Of a stretch of 64,000 bases of DNA, positions 44,809 through 54,714 are shown piece after piece. Source of the stretch: SLJN01 sp964505385 (GTDB lineage Bacteria > Bacteroidota > Rhodothermia > Balneolales > Natronogracilivirgulaceae); contig CAZDIA010000010.1 of the NCBI GenBank assembly GCA_964505385.1, positions 26,609 through 90,608 on the forward strand, written 5' to 3'. The translations under genes and the position numbers were made by a program. Positions within the stretch are counted from its first letter, which is position 1. Every line of letters begins with the position of its first letter. Under the pieces are notes generated by a model, which was not told where the DNA came from, did not search any database, and saw only the letters and a list, made by a program, of their open reading frames with translations.

Positions 44809-45639
44809 ATGGAAGATGTATATGTAATCGCGGAATCTGCTATTGATACATTGGTGCCCTTTGCGTTAAATGTCATAGGGGCCGTAATAATTTTAATTTT
44901 TGGTTATATAGCTTCCAACTGGGCTTATAAACGTGTCTATAATGCAGCCAAAAGCCGGGAGCAAATTGATGATACTGTTGTTCCGATCCTTGCAAAAATG
45001 GCAAAAATCGGCATCATGGCGCTCACCATCGTAATTGTTCTCGGGAACTTTGGTGTAGAAACGGCAAGCCTGGTGGCAGTTCTTGGTGTTGCCGGTTTAG
45101 CTATCGGCCTGGCTCTTCAGGGAGCATTAAGCAACGTTGCATCAGGTATTATGCTTTTGACATTTCATCCATTCCGGGTTGGTGATTTTGTTGGGTTTGG
45201 CTCCACCACCGGCGTTGTCGAAGAAATCGGAATATTTGTTACTGAAATGAAGACTCTTGATAACATCGCCGTGGTTGTACCGAATTCTCAGGTGTGGGGA
45301 GGCCCCATTATCAATTACACCAAAAAAGATACGCGCAGAGTAGATATGGTTTTTGGCATACATTATGATGATGATATAGATAAAGCGTTTAAGATTATTG
45401 ATGAAGTATTGAAGGAGGATGAGCGCGTACTTGAGGATCCTCAACCTCTCATTGCGGTTGCCGATCTCGGTGACAGTTCTGTAGATATTATGGTGAGGCC
45501 GTGGACCGCCAATGACGATTGGTGGCAGTTCAAACTTGACACTACCAAAAAAATCAAACAGCGGTTTGATCAGGAGAATATTACGATACCTTTTCCTCAG
45601 CGCGATGTGCACTTTTATCAAACTAATTCCGCCAATTAA
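44809..45639 (+). CDS. MscS-type small-conductance mechanosensitive channel
   Basis: A 276-residue protein with three TM helices and the pore-helix pattern GVAGLAIGLALQGALSNVASGIMLL near residues 92-116, then the cytoplasmic beta domain starting with HPFRVGDFVGFGSTTGVVEEIG. It opens under membrane tension to release solutes on osmotic downshock. Compact, like E. coli MscS (286 residues). Confidence 0.95.
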   Translation: MEDVYVIAESAIDTLVPFALNVIGAVIILIFGYIASNWAYKRVYNAAKSREQIDDTVVPILAKMAKIGIMALTIVIVLGNFGVETASLVAVLGVAGLAIGLALQGALSNVASGIMLLTFHPFRVGDFVGFGSTTGVVEEIGIFVTEMKTLDNIAVVVPNSQVWGGPIINYTKKDTRRVDMVFGIHYDDDIDKAFKIIDEVLKEDERVLEDPQPLIAVADLGDSSVDIMVRPWTANDDWWQFKLDTTKKIKQRFDQENITIPFPQRDVHFYQTNSAN

Positions 45640-45678
45640 TATTTACAGGAAAATATTTCTCATGCCTTGTGAGATTTA

Positions 45679-46503
45679 ATGACGATGACTGAATCCGGAT
45701 TTTATAAAGACAAACTTGCATTGGTTACCGGCGCATCATCCGGCATTGGCAGAGCAGTTTCGGTTCAGTTGCTTGAACAAGGTGCCCGGATAATTGCTGT
45801 AGGGCGGGATCAAAATAAGCTTGATACATTACAGCAGGCAAACAATGGTAAGTTTGAGGAAAGAATAGAAACCATACGCGCTGATCTTTCCGATCCGGAA
45901 GAAGTATCCGTTTTGCTGGAGCAGCTTACAAAAATGGAGGATCAGGATCGCATCAGTATTCTCGTGAATAATGCCGGTATAGGATGTTTCGGCCCTTTTA
46001 ATGAGCACAGCTGGCAAACCTATCAGGATTTGATGCAGCTGAATATGAACTCGCTCACACGGCTTACGCTGCATTTATCCGGTAAGATGCGTGCTCATGG
46101 AGAGGGAGCCATATTAAATATAGCCTCGATGGCCGCCATTTCACCCGTGCCTAATTTTTCGATTTATGCGGCATCGAAGGCTTATGTCTACAGCTTTTCC
46201 CAGGCTCTTCATCACGAATTAAAACCGTACGGTGTCCGGGTTACCGTGGTAAATCCCGGACCCACTCAAACCGGTTTTTTTGACAGGGCAGGTAAAACAG
46301 TACCCGAAAAAAAGCTCCGCCGGATGGTCTCCCCCGAAACTGTAGCGCGTAAAGCTCTAAAAGGTTTGAAATCAAATAAACTTCAGGTTTATCCAGGCTT
46401 GATGGATAAAATTCTTCACAAATTAAACGCTATGTCCCCTCACCATCTCTCTATACCTATAAGCGATTATTACATGAAATTGAAAACCAAAAACCAATAC
46501 TGA
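45679..46503 (+). CDS. SDR-family oxidoreductase
   Basis: A 274-residue Rossmann-fold dehydrogenase: TGASSGIGRAV near residue 16, NNAGIGCFGPF near 98, and the catalytic YAASKAYVYSFSQ (Tyr and Lys). Resembles the acyl-reductase branch of classical SDR enzymes. It uses NAD(P)H on an unidentified substrate. It follows mscS by 39 nt. Confidence 0.92.
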   Translation: MTMTESGFYKDKLALVTGASSGIGRAVSVQLLEQGARIIAVGRDQNKLDTLQQANNGKFEERIETIRADLSDPEEVSVLLEQLTKMEDQDRISILVNNAGIGCFGPFNEHSWQTYQDLMQLNMNSLTRLTLHLSGKMRAHGEGAILNIASMAAISPVPNFSIYAASKAYVYSFSQALHHELKPYGVRVTVVNPGPTQTGFFDRAGKTVPEKKLRRMVSPETVARKALKGLKSNKLQVYPGLMDKILHKLNAMSPHHLSIPISDYYMKLKTKNQY

Positions 46504-46706
46504 CAACTTAAATCATCTAAAAAGCCAGTTTTTTATCTTTCAAATACTATTCACCCGCTTCCATAATTGCCTTCGAAAAATATAGCTCGATTAATAGTGA
46601 CGATTACATGATGATTTATTATATTATAAAGCTCAATCTAAGATTAGTATGACATGCAATGAACGCTTAATGCGAAACTTTGCTGAACAAGTAAGGGAAA
46701 AGAGCT

Positions 46707-49139
46707 TTGACTACTACAAGCAAACAAACCAGCGTCTTATTTGAAGACGATACCGGATACGTAACCACCGATGGCAGATTAATCCAAAAAGATAATCGGT
46801 ATTTTAAAGGCCGGGAACTGGCTCAGGTACCTGAAGATCAGGTAGAAGAGGCAATCGCATATTACAAAGTAGCTTTCGAAAAGCTTACGGAATATGTGGA
46901 TAAGAGCCTGAAAATCATCAATCAGGTGGAAGAGCCGGATCAGGAGAAACTGCAACAACTCACCAGAGAGATCGAACAGGCAGACGCCCTGGGTGATTTT
47001 GATACTCTGCTTGATCGTGTGCAAGCTGCACTCCCAGGGCATGATGAGCAGCAAGACAAATCTGCCGGAGAGCAGGAAGTTGCCGAAAGCGATCCGGACT
47101 CCGGGGCGGACGGCCAACAAGCAGAAACACCTTCTGATTCAGTTGACGGACAACAATCCCGGGAAAAGCCGGAAGATGTTGCCGGTGACACATTAGAAAC
47201 TGTGGAAGAAACTTCTGATACTTCACAAGAGAAAACCGGCGATGTTGAGGAAATAAAATCAGAAGACACTGTAGCCGACAGCGAACAAACAGCTGCTGAA
47301 GATCAAGATCAGCCGCAAGAAACAGAAGCAGAAGCTGAGGCTGAAGCTACAGAGGAATCCACTGAAAAGGAAGGTGAAGAGGACGATACTGATTCCGCGA
47401 TGGAAGAGCATCCTTCAGCTCAGGATGAAGAAAAAACTGTATCGGAATCCATCAGCGAGGAAGAGGTTACAGATGCTTTTGAATTTTACAGAAAATTAAC
47501 CGAATCAGCTGAAAATCTGGCCGAACAGACCGACTGGCAGGTGGTACAGCACGAGTTTGATAATCTCAAACTAAAATGGGAAGAGGCCGGACAAGTGCCG
47601 GAGGAGAAACAATCCGAATATGAGGAACTCCGGCAACGATTTAATCAGGCCGAACAAAATTTTAAAGAACGCCGCGAGCAGCACTATCAACAGCAGCAGG
47701 AAAAACGACAGAAAAATCTTCAGCAACGCGAACAGCTGCTCGAAAAAATGCGTCAGCTGGTGAAGGAAGAAAAGTGGAGCTCCTTTAATGAAGTAAAACA
47801 GATCCAGCGGCGATGGGAAAACATCAAAAACCTGCCGGCTGAAGAAGCGCAAAAGCAACAGGAAGAATTTGACAAACTTCTGCAAACCTTTGAGGATAAC
47901 AAGGTTGATTATCTGGTTGAAAAACGGCAGAAGGAAGAAGATAACCTCACCGGCAAGCTTGTCATCCTTGATAAAATTGAAGAAATCGTTAATCAAGCCG
48001 GACCGAACACAGTATCCTGGCAACAGCTGGATGAGGAAATACAACAGCTCTCGCGGCACTGGAGAAAGGTCGGACGGGTTCCAAAAGAGCAAACCGATCA
48101 AATTTGGGACCGGTACCGCTCACTGCTTGACCAATATCACGCCAAAAAGTACGAGCACAACGAAGCATACCGGAAAGAGCTGGATAAAAACCTCAAGAAG
48201 AGGGAATCTCTTTGCGAGCAGGCCGAAAAACTTAAAGATGAAGAAGATTTAGCCGTTGCTGCCCGGAAAGTCAATCAGCTCCACAAGCAGTGGAAGAAAG
48301 TCGGGCCGGTGCCGCATGAGAAAAATGAAGAATTGTGGCAACGGTTCAAAGCTGCATCAGACGAGTTCAACAAATACAAACAGGAACATCTCGAGGATCT
48401 CAAAGAGCAGGAGCAGACCAATCTTGATAAGAAATTAGAGCTTTGTGAAAAAGCGGAAGAGATCCGGGATAGCGAAAACTGGGATCACGGCGCCAATCAG
48501 ATGAATGAGCTCATGGAGCAGTGGAAGCAGATTGGCCCTGCGCCCCGCCGTAAAGCCGGTAAAGTCTGGAAAAGATTCAAAAAAGCGATGGACGACTATT
48601 TTGAGAAACGTCGTCAACATTTTCGTGAAATTCGCAAAGAGCAGAAAGAGAATTACAGGAAAAAACGGGAGATAATAGATAAGATACGCGAACAGGCCGA
48701 GCGGGAAGATATCCAGGAAGCGGTGAATGATGTAAGAGAGCTTCAGGAGGAATTTAAGTCTATCGGATTTGTACCTATCAAGAAAAAGGACAAAGTCTGG
48801 AAAGATTATAAAGAAGCTTGTGACCTGTTTTATGGAAAAGCGCGAGAGGAATCATCTCCAAAAGCAAAACAGCAAAGCTCTGACAGCGGCACAAAATCCG
48901 GTGGTTCCGACAGTGACAAAATCCAAAAGGAGATCAATAAGCTTCGAAGCGATTGTGAGCGGCTGAATGATGAAATTGTCCAATACAGTAACAGTAAGGA
49001 GTTCATCAAACCGAATAAAAAAGGCATTCAGCTCAGAGAAGAAATTCAGCAAAAGATCGATAAGGCCGAAGCTAAATTAGAAGAGAAGAACGAGCGGATA
49101 AAGCAGCTGCAGCGACAACTTCAGGATACTGAAGGGTGA
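46707..49139 (+). CDS. DUF349 repeat protein
   Basis: An 810-residue coiled, very charged protein. The only start in frame is TTG at 46707 (a TAA lies at 46692-46694), preceded by AAGGGA. Residues about 105-245 are low-complexity Glu/Asp/Thr/Ser-rich; then about five DUF349 units follow between 255 and 730, each with the spaced W-x-G-x-VP pattern (LKLKWEEAGQVPEEK, LSRHWRKVGRVPKEQ, LHKQWKKVGPVPHEK, LMEQWKQIGPAPRRK, LQEEFKSIGFVPIKK). The C-terminus (745-810) is a coiled coil. DUF349 proteins are large cytoplasmic proteins of unknown role. Confidence 0.9.
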   Translation: MTTTSKQTSVLFEDDTGYVTTDGRLIQKDNRYFKGRELAQVPEDQVEEAIAYYKVAFEKLTEYVDKSLKIINQVEEPDQEKLQQLTREIEQADALGDFDTLLDRVQAALPGHDEQQDKSAGEQEVAESDPDSGADGQQAETPSDSVDGQQSREKPEDVAGDTLETVEETSDTSQEKTGDVEEIKSEDTVADSEQTAAEDQDQPQETEAEAEAEATEESTEKEGEEDDTDSAMEEHPSAQDEEKTVSESISEEEVTDAFEFYRKLTESAENLAEQTDWQVVQHEFDNLKLKWEEAGQVPEEKQSEYEELRQRFNQAEQNFKERREQHYQQQQEKRQKNLQQREQLLEKMRQLVKEEKWSSFNEVKQIQRRWENIKNLPAEEAQKQQEEFDKLLQTFEDNKVDYLVEKRQKEEDNLTGKLVILDKIEEIVNQAGPNTVSWQQLDEEIQQLSRHWRKVGRVPKEQTDQIWDRYRSLLDQYHAKKYEHNEAYRKELDKNLKKRESLCEQAEKLKDEEDLAVAARKVNQLHKQWKKVGPVPHEKNEELWQRFKAASDEFNKYKQEHLEDLKEQEQTNLDKKLELCEKAEEIRDSENWDHGANQMNELMEQWKQIGPAPRRKAGKVWKRFKKAMDDYFEKRRQHFREIRKEQKENYRKKREIIDKIREQAEREDIQEAVNDVRELQEEFKSIGFVPIKKKDKVWKDYKEACDLFYGKAREESSPKAKQQSSDSGTKSGGSDSDKIQKEINKLRSDCERLNDEIVQYSNSKEFIKPNKKGIQLREEIQQKIDKAEAKLEEKNERIKQLQRQLQDTEG

Positions 49140-49204
49140 TCGGGTCTGCATAGCAGAATAGCACGATTCCCGCGAGTGAAGGGAGTACCGGATTTAACTC
49201 CCCT

Positions 49205-49831
49205 CTAATCGCTTTTGGCTTTTTTATCATCGATTTCACTGTGCGGTGTAAAATTGCCTGATCCTACCCCGCAGCTCAATATTGTCCGTATCCCTTCTTC
49301 AATAGAGATATCCAGTTTTATTACATCCTTCGGCAATAAATGATAAATATTACCGGAGGTAGGATTGGGAGCAGTCGGAACAAACACGGTAACCATACCA
49401 TTCTCACGCTCGTCCGTAACAAATCCCGTAAGGTAAGTTGATGAGTTGTAGGGAGAGATTAATGCGACATGGCTGAACGGAGTTTTTTTACGTCCGAGAA
49501 ACAGCAAAATAGTCTCTTTAATCATAGTATAGCCGGGTGCATAGGTAAGAATTGAGTTTTCCGTATTCTTGTAGATGTAGTTGCCAAGTCTGGTCTTAAC
49601 AAAAACACCCAGCACGAAACAAATAGCCAGTATGATCAGCAAGACTATGGCGTCCGCAATTGCTACCTGCAGTGCCGTGCGCTCAATTATAAGCTGAGTT
49701 AGCGGAGCGATCATACCCGAAAGCAGCTGATAAAGCCAGCGAAAAATTACTATCAGAATCATTATCGGCAGAATCACAACCAAGCCACCGATAAGAGCTG
49801 TTTTGAAAAATGATCTCAAACGTTTCATCAT
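49205..49831 (-). CDS. DUF502 membrane protein
   Basis: A 208-residue protein with two N-terminal TM helices (about 11-33 and 57-78), then a soluble part typical of DUF502: GRKKTPFSHVALISPYNSSTYLTGFVTDERENGMVTVFVPTAPNPTSGNIYHL. Function unknown; DUF502 is often near envelope genes. It is divergent from the UbiB-like gene. Confidence 0.87.
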   Translation of the reverse strand: MMKRLRSFFKTALIGGLVVILPIMILIVIFRWLYQLLSGMIAPLTQLIIERTALQVAIADAIVLLIILAICFVLGVFVKTRLGNYIYKNTENSILTYAPGYTMIKETILLFLGRKKTPFSHVALISPYNSSTYLTGFVTDERENGMVTVFVPTAPNPTSGNIYHLLPKDVIKLDISIEEGIRTILSCGVGSGNFTPHSEIDDKKAKSD

Positions 49832-49964
49832 AATTTATCTTTGGATAGTTTAGGGATTGATTGACAGAGAATAAAAAAATCGGTAACCGAAATCCTGAAT
49901 TACATATCACCATTGTGTTGATATTTACGTAACTTGCAGTATCAGTGTAAGTTAGTAAGATTTT

Positions 49965-51716
49965 ATGACTTCAGAATCAAAAAATAAAAACCGGGACGAG
50001 GAAACTGACGAAGTCCGCAGTTCGCAGCAGGAGCAATCTACTTCAGAAGAGGAAAGCACTGAGGCTTTACCACGTGCTGAAAAACGGCACTCATTTGATC
50101 CTTTAGCTCCTTATAAAGGATTGTTACGTCGCTTTTTCCAAATTCAGCGACATTTGATCGGTCTATTTGCCGGTGGTTTGATTGCGTGGACCCAAAGCAT
50201 CTCAAAATTCAAAAGAGGGAGTATTAGAGGGGTAACAGCCCGGATTGTTTCCGCTATAATCCGCCCATTTGTAAAGCGGGAAGTCAGGAATCTTCGGTTT
50301 CCCGAACAGCTGCGCCGCCGATTTGAGATGCTCGGGCCAACTTATATCAAACTGGGGCAGATACTTGCGCTGCGTCGGGATATACTGCCCAAAATTATAA
50401 CCGATGAGCTTCATAATCTGCTCGATCGCCTCCCTGAAGTCCCTTTTGAGGCAATTGAAGAAATTCTTGAAGATCAGCTTGTTAAGAACTACAGAGGCAA
50501 ACTACGCCGCATCAATAAAAAGCCACTGGCATCGGCGTCAATTGCCCAAACACACCGGGCGGAGTTATACGACGGCCAACAGGTAGTTCTCAAAATTATG
50601 AAACCTGGAATCCGCGATACCGTCCTCACAGATATCACGCTGCTGAAAATTCTTGGTTTTTTTCTGGAAACAATAATCCCGCAGTATCAGCCCAAAAGAT
50701 TGATACGCGAATTTTGCAATTATACCGCAAAAGAAGTCGACTTCACCAACGAAGCCGATAATGCTGAAACATTCGCTACCAATTTTGAAGATATTGATGA
50801 TGTCGTGTTTCCCAAAATTTACCGGGAGTTGTGCACCCCTGAAATTATTTGCATGGAGTTTCTGGATGGAATAAAGCCGGGAACAGAAGAGACTAAATTT
50901 TTATCCAAAAGCGAAAAAGATAACATAGTCGATCTCGGAGCCACTTCCATCATCCGGATGCTTTATAAAGATGGTTTTTTTCATGCTGATTTACACCCCG
51001 GGAACCTCTTAATCTTGCCGGGTGCCCGGGTCGGATTTATTGATCTCGGTATGGTCGGACGTTTTGAAGATCAGACCCGTAGAAACATGCTTTATTATTA
51101 TCATGCCCTTGTTACCGGGGATATTGAGGGGGCAACACGCTATCTGACCACCCTATCGTCAGTCGGTCCCGGCGGAAATATGGATGAGTTCAGACGTGCG
51201 GTTTCCGATCAACTTCGCCGGTTTTATCAGCACGCCGCTCTCGGGGATTTCAGCATGGGCAGAATGGTCCTTGAATCGGTGAGTCTCGGCGCTCGCTACC
51301 GGGTCTTTTTTCCGGTTGAAATGACGCTTATGGTAAAAGCGCTGGTCACTTTCGAAGGCGTCGGCGCTACTCTTGATCCGGATGTGGATGTAGCCAAGGT
51401 ATCTCAAAAACATGTGAACGAAATTTTCAAAGATCAATTCAGCCCGACAAATATGAGCAAAGAACTAATGCGCGGGCTACCCGAATTAGTTGACATCCTT
51501 ATGCGATCTCCAAAAATAACAGCAGATGGTTTGCGCACGCTGGAAGAAAACATGAAACAAAAAAGTACACGAAGCCCGCTTGAGGGTTTACGTAGCAGCA
51601 TTCTTTCAGCTGCGTGTATTGTTGGTGCCGTTATAGCCGTAGTACAGGGTGGTCCCTGGTATTTGTGGCTGACCCTGATATTTATCGGAGTCATACTCGC
51701 ATTTGTAAGGAAATAG
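49965..51716 (+). CDS. UbiB/ABC1 (AarF)-family atypical kinase
   Basis: A 583-residue protein: unordered charged start, TM-like segment, then the UbiB kinase domain with YIKLGQILALRRD (KxGQ motif), LASASIAQTHRA (Ala-rich loop), FHADLHPGNLLI (catalytic Asp) and VGFIDLGMVGRF, ending in two TM helices (SILSAACIVGAVIAVVQ...). It supports ubiquinone/menaquinone or lipid metabolism in the membrane. It is followed after 44 nt by an acyltransferase gene. Confidence 0.94.
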   Translation: MTSESKNKNRDEETDEVRSSQQEQSTSEEESTEALPRAEKRHSFDPLAPYKGLLRRFFQIQRHLIGLFAGGLIAWTQSISKFKRGSIRGVTARIVSAIIRPFVKREVRNLRFPEQLRRRFEMLGPTYIKLGQILALRRDILPKIITDELHNLLDRLPEVPFEAIEEILEDQLVKNYRGKLRRINKKPLASASIAQTHRAELYDGQQVVLKIMKPGIRDTVLTDITLLKILGFFLETIIPQYQPKRLIREFCNYTAKEVDFTNEADNAETFATNFEDIDDVVFPKIYRELCTPEIICMEFLDGIKPGTEETKFLSKSEKDNIVDLGATSIIRMLYKDGFFHADLHPGNLLILPGARVGFIDLGMVGRFEDQTRRNMLYYYHALVTGDIEGATRYLTTLSSVGPGGNMDEFRRAVSDQLRRFYQHAALGDFSMGRMVLESVSLGARYRVFFPVEMTLMVKALVTFEGVGATLDPDVDVAKVSQKHVNEIFKDQFSPTNMSKELMRGLPELVDILMRSPKITADGLRTLEENMKQKSTRSPLEGLRSSILSAACIVGAVIAVVQGGPWYLWLTLIFIGVILAFVRK

Positions 51717-51760
51717 CATTAGAAGTCCGGTACTAAAGGCCGCACAAAAAATACCCCGGT

Positions 51761-52990
51761 TTGAAGAAAAAATCTGTTGAAAACGGATTACGTAAGGATC
51801 AGGCTGTATCATCCCACAGCCGGCAAAATGATATGCGCCTCGGCGTCAATGCCGGAGAAGCGTATGAACCTATGGATACGGCTTATATCAACGAGTTGAC
51901 GCACGGAATACTTGGTGAACTGATTGATCACTATTTCAGAGCGGAATTTATTGATGATCATAAAATCCCGAATGAAGGGCCGGCCATTCTTGCCTGCAAT
52001 CACAGCGGAAACGCTTTCCCACATGACGGTATCGTGCTTAATGCTAAGCTATGGCGAAAATCGGATGAGGAGCAGCGACACTACATCCGCTCCATGTATT
52101 CGCCTAAACTCGCTAAAAAGTGGTGGATGCGCGCTTTCACCATCGATGATTTTTGGCGAAAATGCGGAGCGGTGGATCAGACTTTTTCCAACTTTGATTT
52201 GCTGCTAAAAAGAAAAGAGCGCCTGATTTATTACCCTGAAGGAGTACCCGGAATCGGAAAAGGGTTTAACCGGAGATATCAGCTTCAACCTTTCCACTCT
52301 AGTTTTGTAGTTCTCGCGGCCCGGCATGATGTCCCGGTAATTCCGGTATATATCGTAAATGCGGAGTGGGTTAATCCGGCAAATATTACATTTAAGACAC
52401 TTGACAGGATTTCGGATAAGTTATTGAATATCCCGTTCTTTCCGATTCCAAATGTTTTTCTCGCAGCCCTTTTTCCCTTTATTTTTTATTTATCTTTTCC
52501 CTGTAAACTGCTCTACAAGTTCGGCGACCCGGTTGATATCCGGGATCTTGTCGCCAAAGAGGGCGGAGACCCGGAAAATCCGGATTATGATACCGCGCGG
52601 AAAGTTGCGGAAAGGGTTCGCCAACATATGCAGAAGGAATTGGATCAGGCAGTAAATCAATATGGGCAAAAGCCCTATGATCTTCCATCGCTGAAAACCC
52701 GGCTATCCGAAAATAAAGGGAAGCGTAAACGAATTTTACCTACCGGATGGCCAGTGGCTTTTTTACGCCAGCACCGCGACCGGTACCGTCCCAAAGCGAA
52801 AAACCGCCTTTATGCATTCCTCCGGGATCTTGATCTGATCTTCTTTTATCTTCCGCTCGGGTGGTTTGGCCTTAATTTGTGCCGGCGCCTGCGTAAACCT
52901 CCATACGGATATCGGGGTTTATCTCCTAAAGAAAAAAAGCTGAAGCAGGGCACCTACTTTTGGTGTCTCAAGGACAATCCGCTACCATAA
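51761..52990 (+). CDS. PlsC-like acyltransferase
   Basis: A 409-residue protein. The active-site block is ILACNHSGNAFPHDGIVLN (His and Asp further apart than the classic HxxxxD) and the second block IYYPEGVPGIGKG replaces the usual EGTRS. A hydrophobic helix lies near residue 235-250. It likely acylates a glycerol-phosphate-type lipid. The TTG at 51761 is one option; the ATG at 51833 would give a 385-residue protein with the core intact. I use the longer frame with reservation. Confidence 0.78.
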   Translation: MKKKSVENGLRKDQAVSSHSRQNDMRLGVNAGEAYEPMDTAYINELTHGILGELIDHYFRAEFIDDHKIPNEGPAILACNHSGNAFPHDGIVLNAKLWRKSDEEQRHYIRSMYSPKLAKKWWMRAFTIDDFWRKCGAVDQTFSNFDLLLKRKERLIYYPEGVPGIGKGFNRRYQLQPFHSSFVVLAARHDVPVIPVYIVNAEWVNPANITFKTLDRISDKLLNIPFFPIPNVFLAALFPFIFYLSFPCKLLYKFGDPVDIRDLVAKEGGDPENPDYDTARKVAERVRQHMQKELDQAVNQYGQKPYDLPSLKTRLSENKGKRKRILPTGWPVAFLRQHRDRYRPKAKNRLYAFLRDLDLIFFYLPLGWFGLNLCRRLRKPPYGYRGLSPKEKKLKQGTYFWCLKDNPLP

Positions 52991-52991
52991 T

Positions 52992-53201
52992 TCAAGTAGC
53001 TAAAGTGTCATTCTCGCTTATTTCCATTTCGTCAATTGAATCGGAAAGTTCATCAAGCTGTCGATCTAAACGGTTCAAAGAATGGTTGAGTTCGGCGGTG
53101 TGGCGGCGCGTCACCAGCCCGACCCGGTTCAAAACCGGCTCTATATGTTGAGTAGCATATTCAACCTCATTAACCCATTCGTAAATTGATTTGCTGATCA
53201 T
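52992..53201 (-). CDS. Small coiled-coil protein next to phasin gene
   Basis: A 69-residue, entirely helical protein with heptad repeats (LNHSLNRLDRQLDELSDSIDEMEI). It has no TM or signal. It follows the phasin gene on the same strand after 105 nt and ends two bases from the convergent acyltransferase stop. The shape resembles small granule-binding or coiled-coil helper proteins. Function unknown. Confidence 0.58.
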   Translation of the reverse strand: MISKSIYEWVNEVEYATQHIEPVLNRVGLVTRRHTAELNHSLNRLDRQLDELSDSIDEMEISENDTLAT

Positions 53202-53306
53202 CTTCTGTCGCGGTTAAATTAAAAATCGAAACAAAAGACAGAATCAACCACCTTATTGGCAGTTGATTCTGATATTTAGAGCCTGAAACTCAGTTCAGGT
53301 GCTAAC

Positions 53307-53750
53307 TTACTTCTTCTGTGAGGAGCCGGATGAACTCTGGCTGCTTTTCGATTCAGATTGTTTTTCCTCAAGTTTATCCGACAGATTCTCCACTTTCCTG
53401 GTTAGTTTATCCACTTTTTTCGTCAATGTGGAAACCTCATCCTGAGTAGGAACTCCCAGGCCTTTAACCACTTTGGCTACACTTTCTTCAAAGGTATCTT
53501 CAGCTTTGGAAAAAACATCACTGAACTGTTTCTCAACTTTTTTATAGTTTTCAGAAACACTATCCAGAACTGAATCTACTTGTTCTTTGCTTTTGCCTTC
53601 AAAATCCTCGCCCTTTTTTACCAGGTTTTTGTACAATTTGCTGCCTTCTTCCTCTACAGAAGCAAGGGCGCCTAAACCAGCGAGCCAGATTTCGCGTGCT
53701 CGTTCACTCAATTCTTCGGTTCTTTCTTCTTTCTTTTTGTCTTTACTCAT
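53307..53750 (-). CDS. Phasin-family protein
   Basis: A 147-residue protein with the phasin pattern AREIWLAGLGALASVEEEGSKLYKNLVKKGEDFE followed by amphipathic helices (SDVFSKAEDTFEESVAKVVKGLGVPTQDEV) and a coiled-coil KKVDKLTRKVENLSDKL, then a Ser/Lys-rich tail. Phasins coat polyhydroxyalkanoate granules and control their size. A PhaR-type regulator gene is 34 nt upstream; no PHA synthase is in the window. Confidence 0.88.
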   Translation of the reverse strand: MSKDKKKEERTEELSERAREIWLAGLGALASVEEEGSKLYKNLVKKGEDFEGKSKEQVDSVLDSVSENYKKVEKQFSDVFSKAEDTFEESVAKVVKGLGVPTQDEVSTLTKKVDKLTRKVENLSDKLEEKQSESKSSQSSSGSSQKK

Positions 53751-53784
53751 GGTAAACTCCTTTATTTAAATCAGTTTATTACAT

Positions 53785-54201
53785 TTATTCATCAATTTTG
53801 CCTTCAAGTTGCTCGACTATCTTCTCAAGGCGGTCAACATGCTCATTCAAATTTTTGCAGGATTCCTGCAGTCCGGTTGTCTTTCGCTCATCCGGAAACA
53901 TGCCCATTTTTTGCAGGGCTGAAGAAATTTTATCCAGGCCTTTATCCACAGCGCGATCGTTCCATCTGATCATTTCCTGGAGAATAGAAGTCGGTATATT
54001 CGGCATGGACCTGCCTTGTTCAGCGATAATCTGAGCCAATACAGGTGCGGTCAAGTCTTCCTGTTCATCCTTATCCGTAACTCGGACAGTTTCGCCCTGC
54101 CGTATCAAACCCGCCACCTCCTCAAGAGAGACGTAACGGCTGTGTAGCGGGTCGTACAATTTCCGGTTACTATATCGCTTGATAACTCTTTCCATTTCCA
54201 T
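53785..54201 (-). CDS. phaR: PHA synthesis repressor PhaR-like regulator
   Basis: A 138-residue protein matching the PhaR N-terminal domain: IKRYSNRKLYDPLHSRYVSLEEVAGLIRQGETVRVTDKDEQEDLTAPVLAQII, then a helical C-terminal part. PhaR binds both PHA and DNA to repress phasin genes, releasing when granules form. Its gene directly precedes the phasin, consistent with autogenous control. Confidence 0.92.
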   Translation of the reverse strand: MEMERVIKRYSNRKLYDPLHSRYVSLEEVAGLIRQGETVRVTDKDEQEDLTAPVLAQIIAEQGRSMPNIPTSILQEMIRWNDRAVDKGLDKISSALQKMGMFPDERKTTGLQESCKNLNEHVDRLEKIVEQLEGKIDE

Positions 54202-54492
54202 GATAAGGTGATTTGTTTGATATAACGCAGCGCGTCATAACGTTATTACCTGGCAGAATTACCAATCCGCGATATCTACAAATTTATATTTGAGCCTGTT
54301 TCTAAAGCCATGAATGTTTATATCATGGTGGTGAGTCATAAAGCGAATGTTTGCCGGTATAAAATCGTTCTTTTCGATGGGAACCTTTGACCGTATAAAA
54401 TGATTTACCGAGTATCACATTCCGGTATCAAATTATAACTTTGATTGTTATCTTTCAAAGTTTACCCAGAGTATATACGAATACATCTATTT

Positions 54493-54714
54493 ATGGCCGA
54501 AACTCAGAAATCCGGAGTCGAAGAACTGGAGTTCGAGGAAGCACTCAAGCAACTTTCCGAAATTGTAGCGAAACTTGAATCCGAAGAAGTAGGGCTGGAA
54601 GAAGCTATTTCTCTGTTTGAAAAAGGATCCAAACTTTCGCAACACTGTGCCGGTGTCCTGGAAGAGGCTGAGCTTAAAATAGAAAAAGTTAACAAGGATA
54701 AAGATCAGGATTGA
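54493..54714 (+). CDS. xseB: Exodeoxyribonuclease VII small subunit
   Basis: The ATG at 54493 gives a 73-residue protein (a longer frame from 54445 adds an unlike leader). LEFEEALKQLSEIVAKLESEEVGLEEAISLFEKGSKLSQHC is the XseB core. XseA, the large subunit, is not nearby. It ends on TGA that overlaps the dxs ATG (TGATG), a common arrangement. Confidence 0.95.
   Translation: MAETQKSGVEELEFEEALKQLSEIVAKLESEEVGLEEAISLFEKGSKLSQHCAGVLEEAELKIEKVNKDKDQD

Noticed and set aside
47571..48101. 176-codon hydrophobic frame antisense to the DUF349 gene
   Set aside because: Arises from complement of Glu/Gln/Lys-rich coding; no gene on this strand fits.
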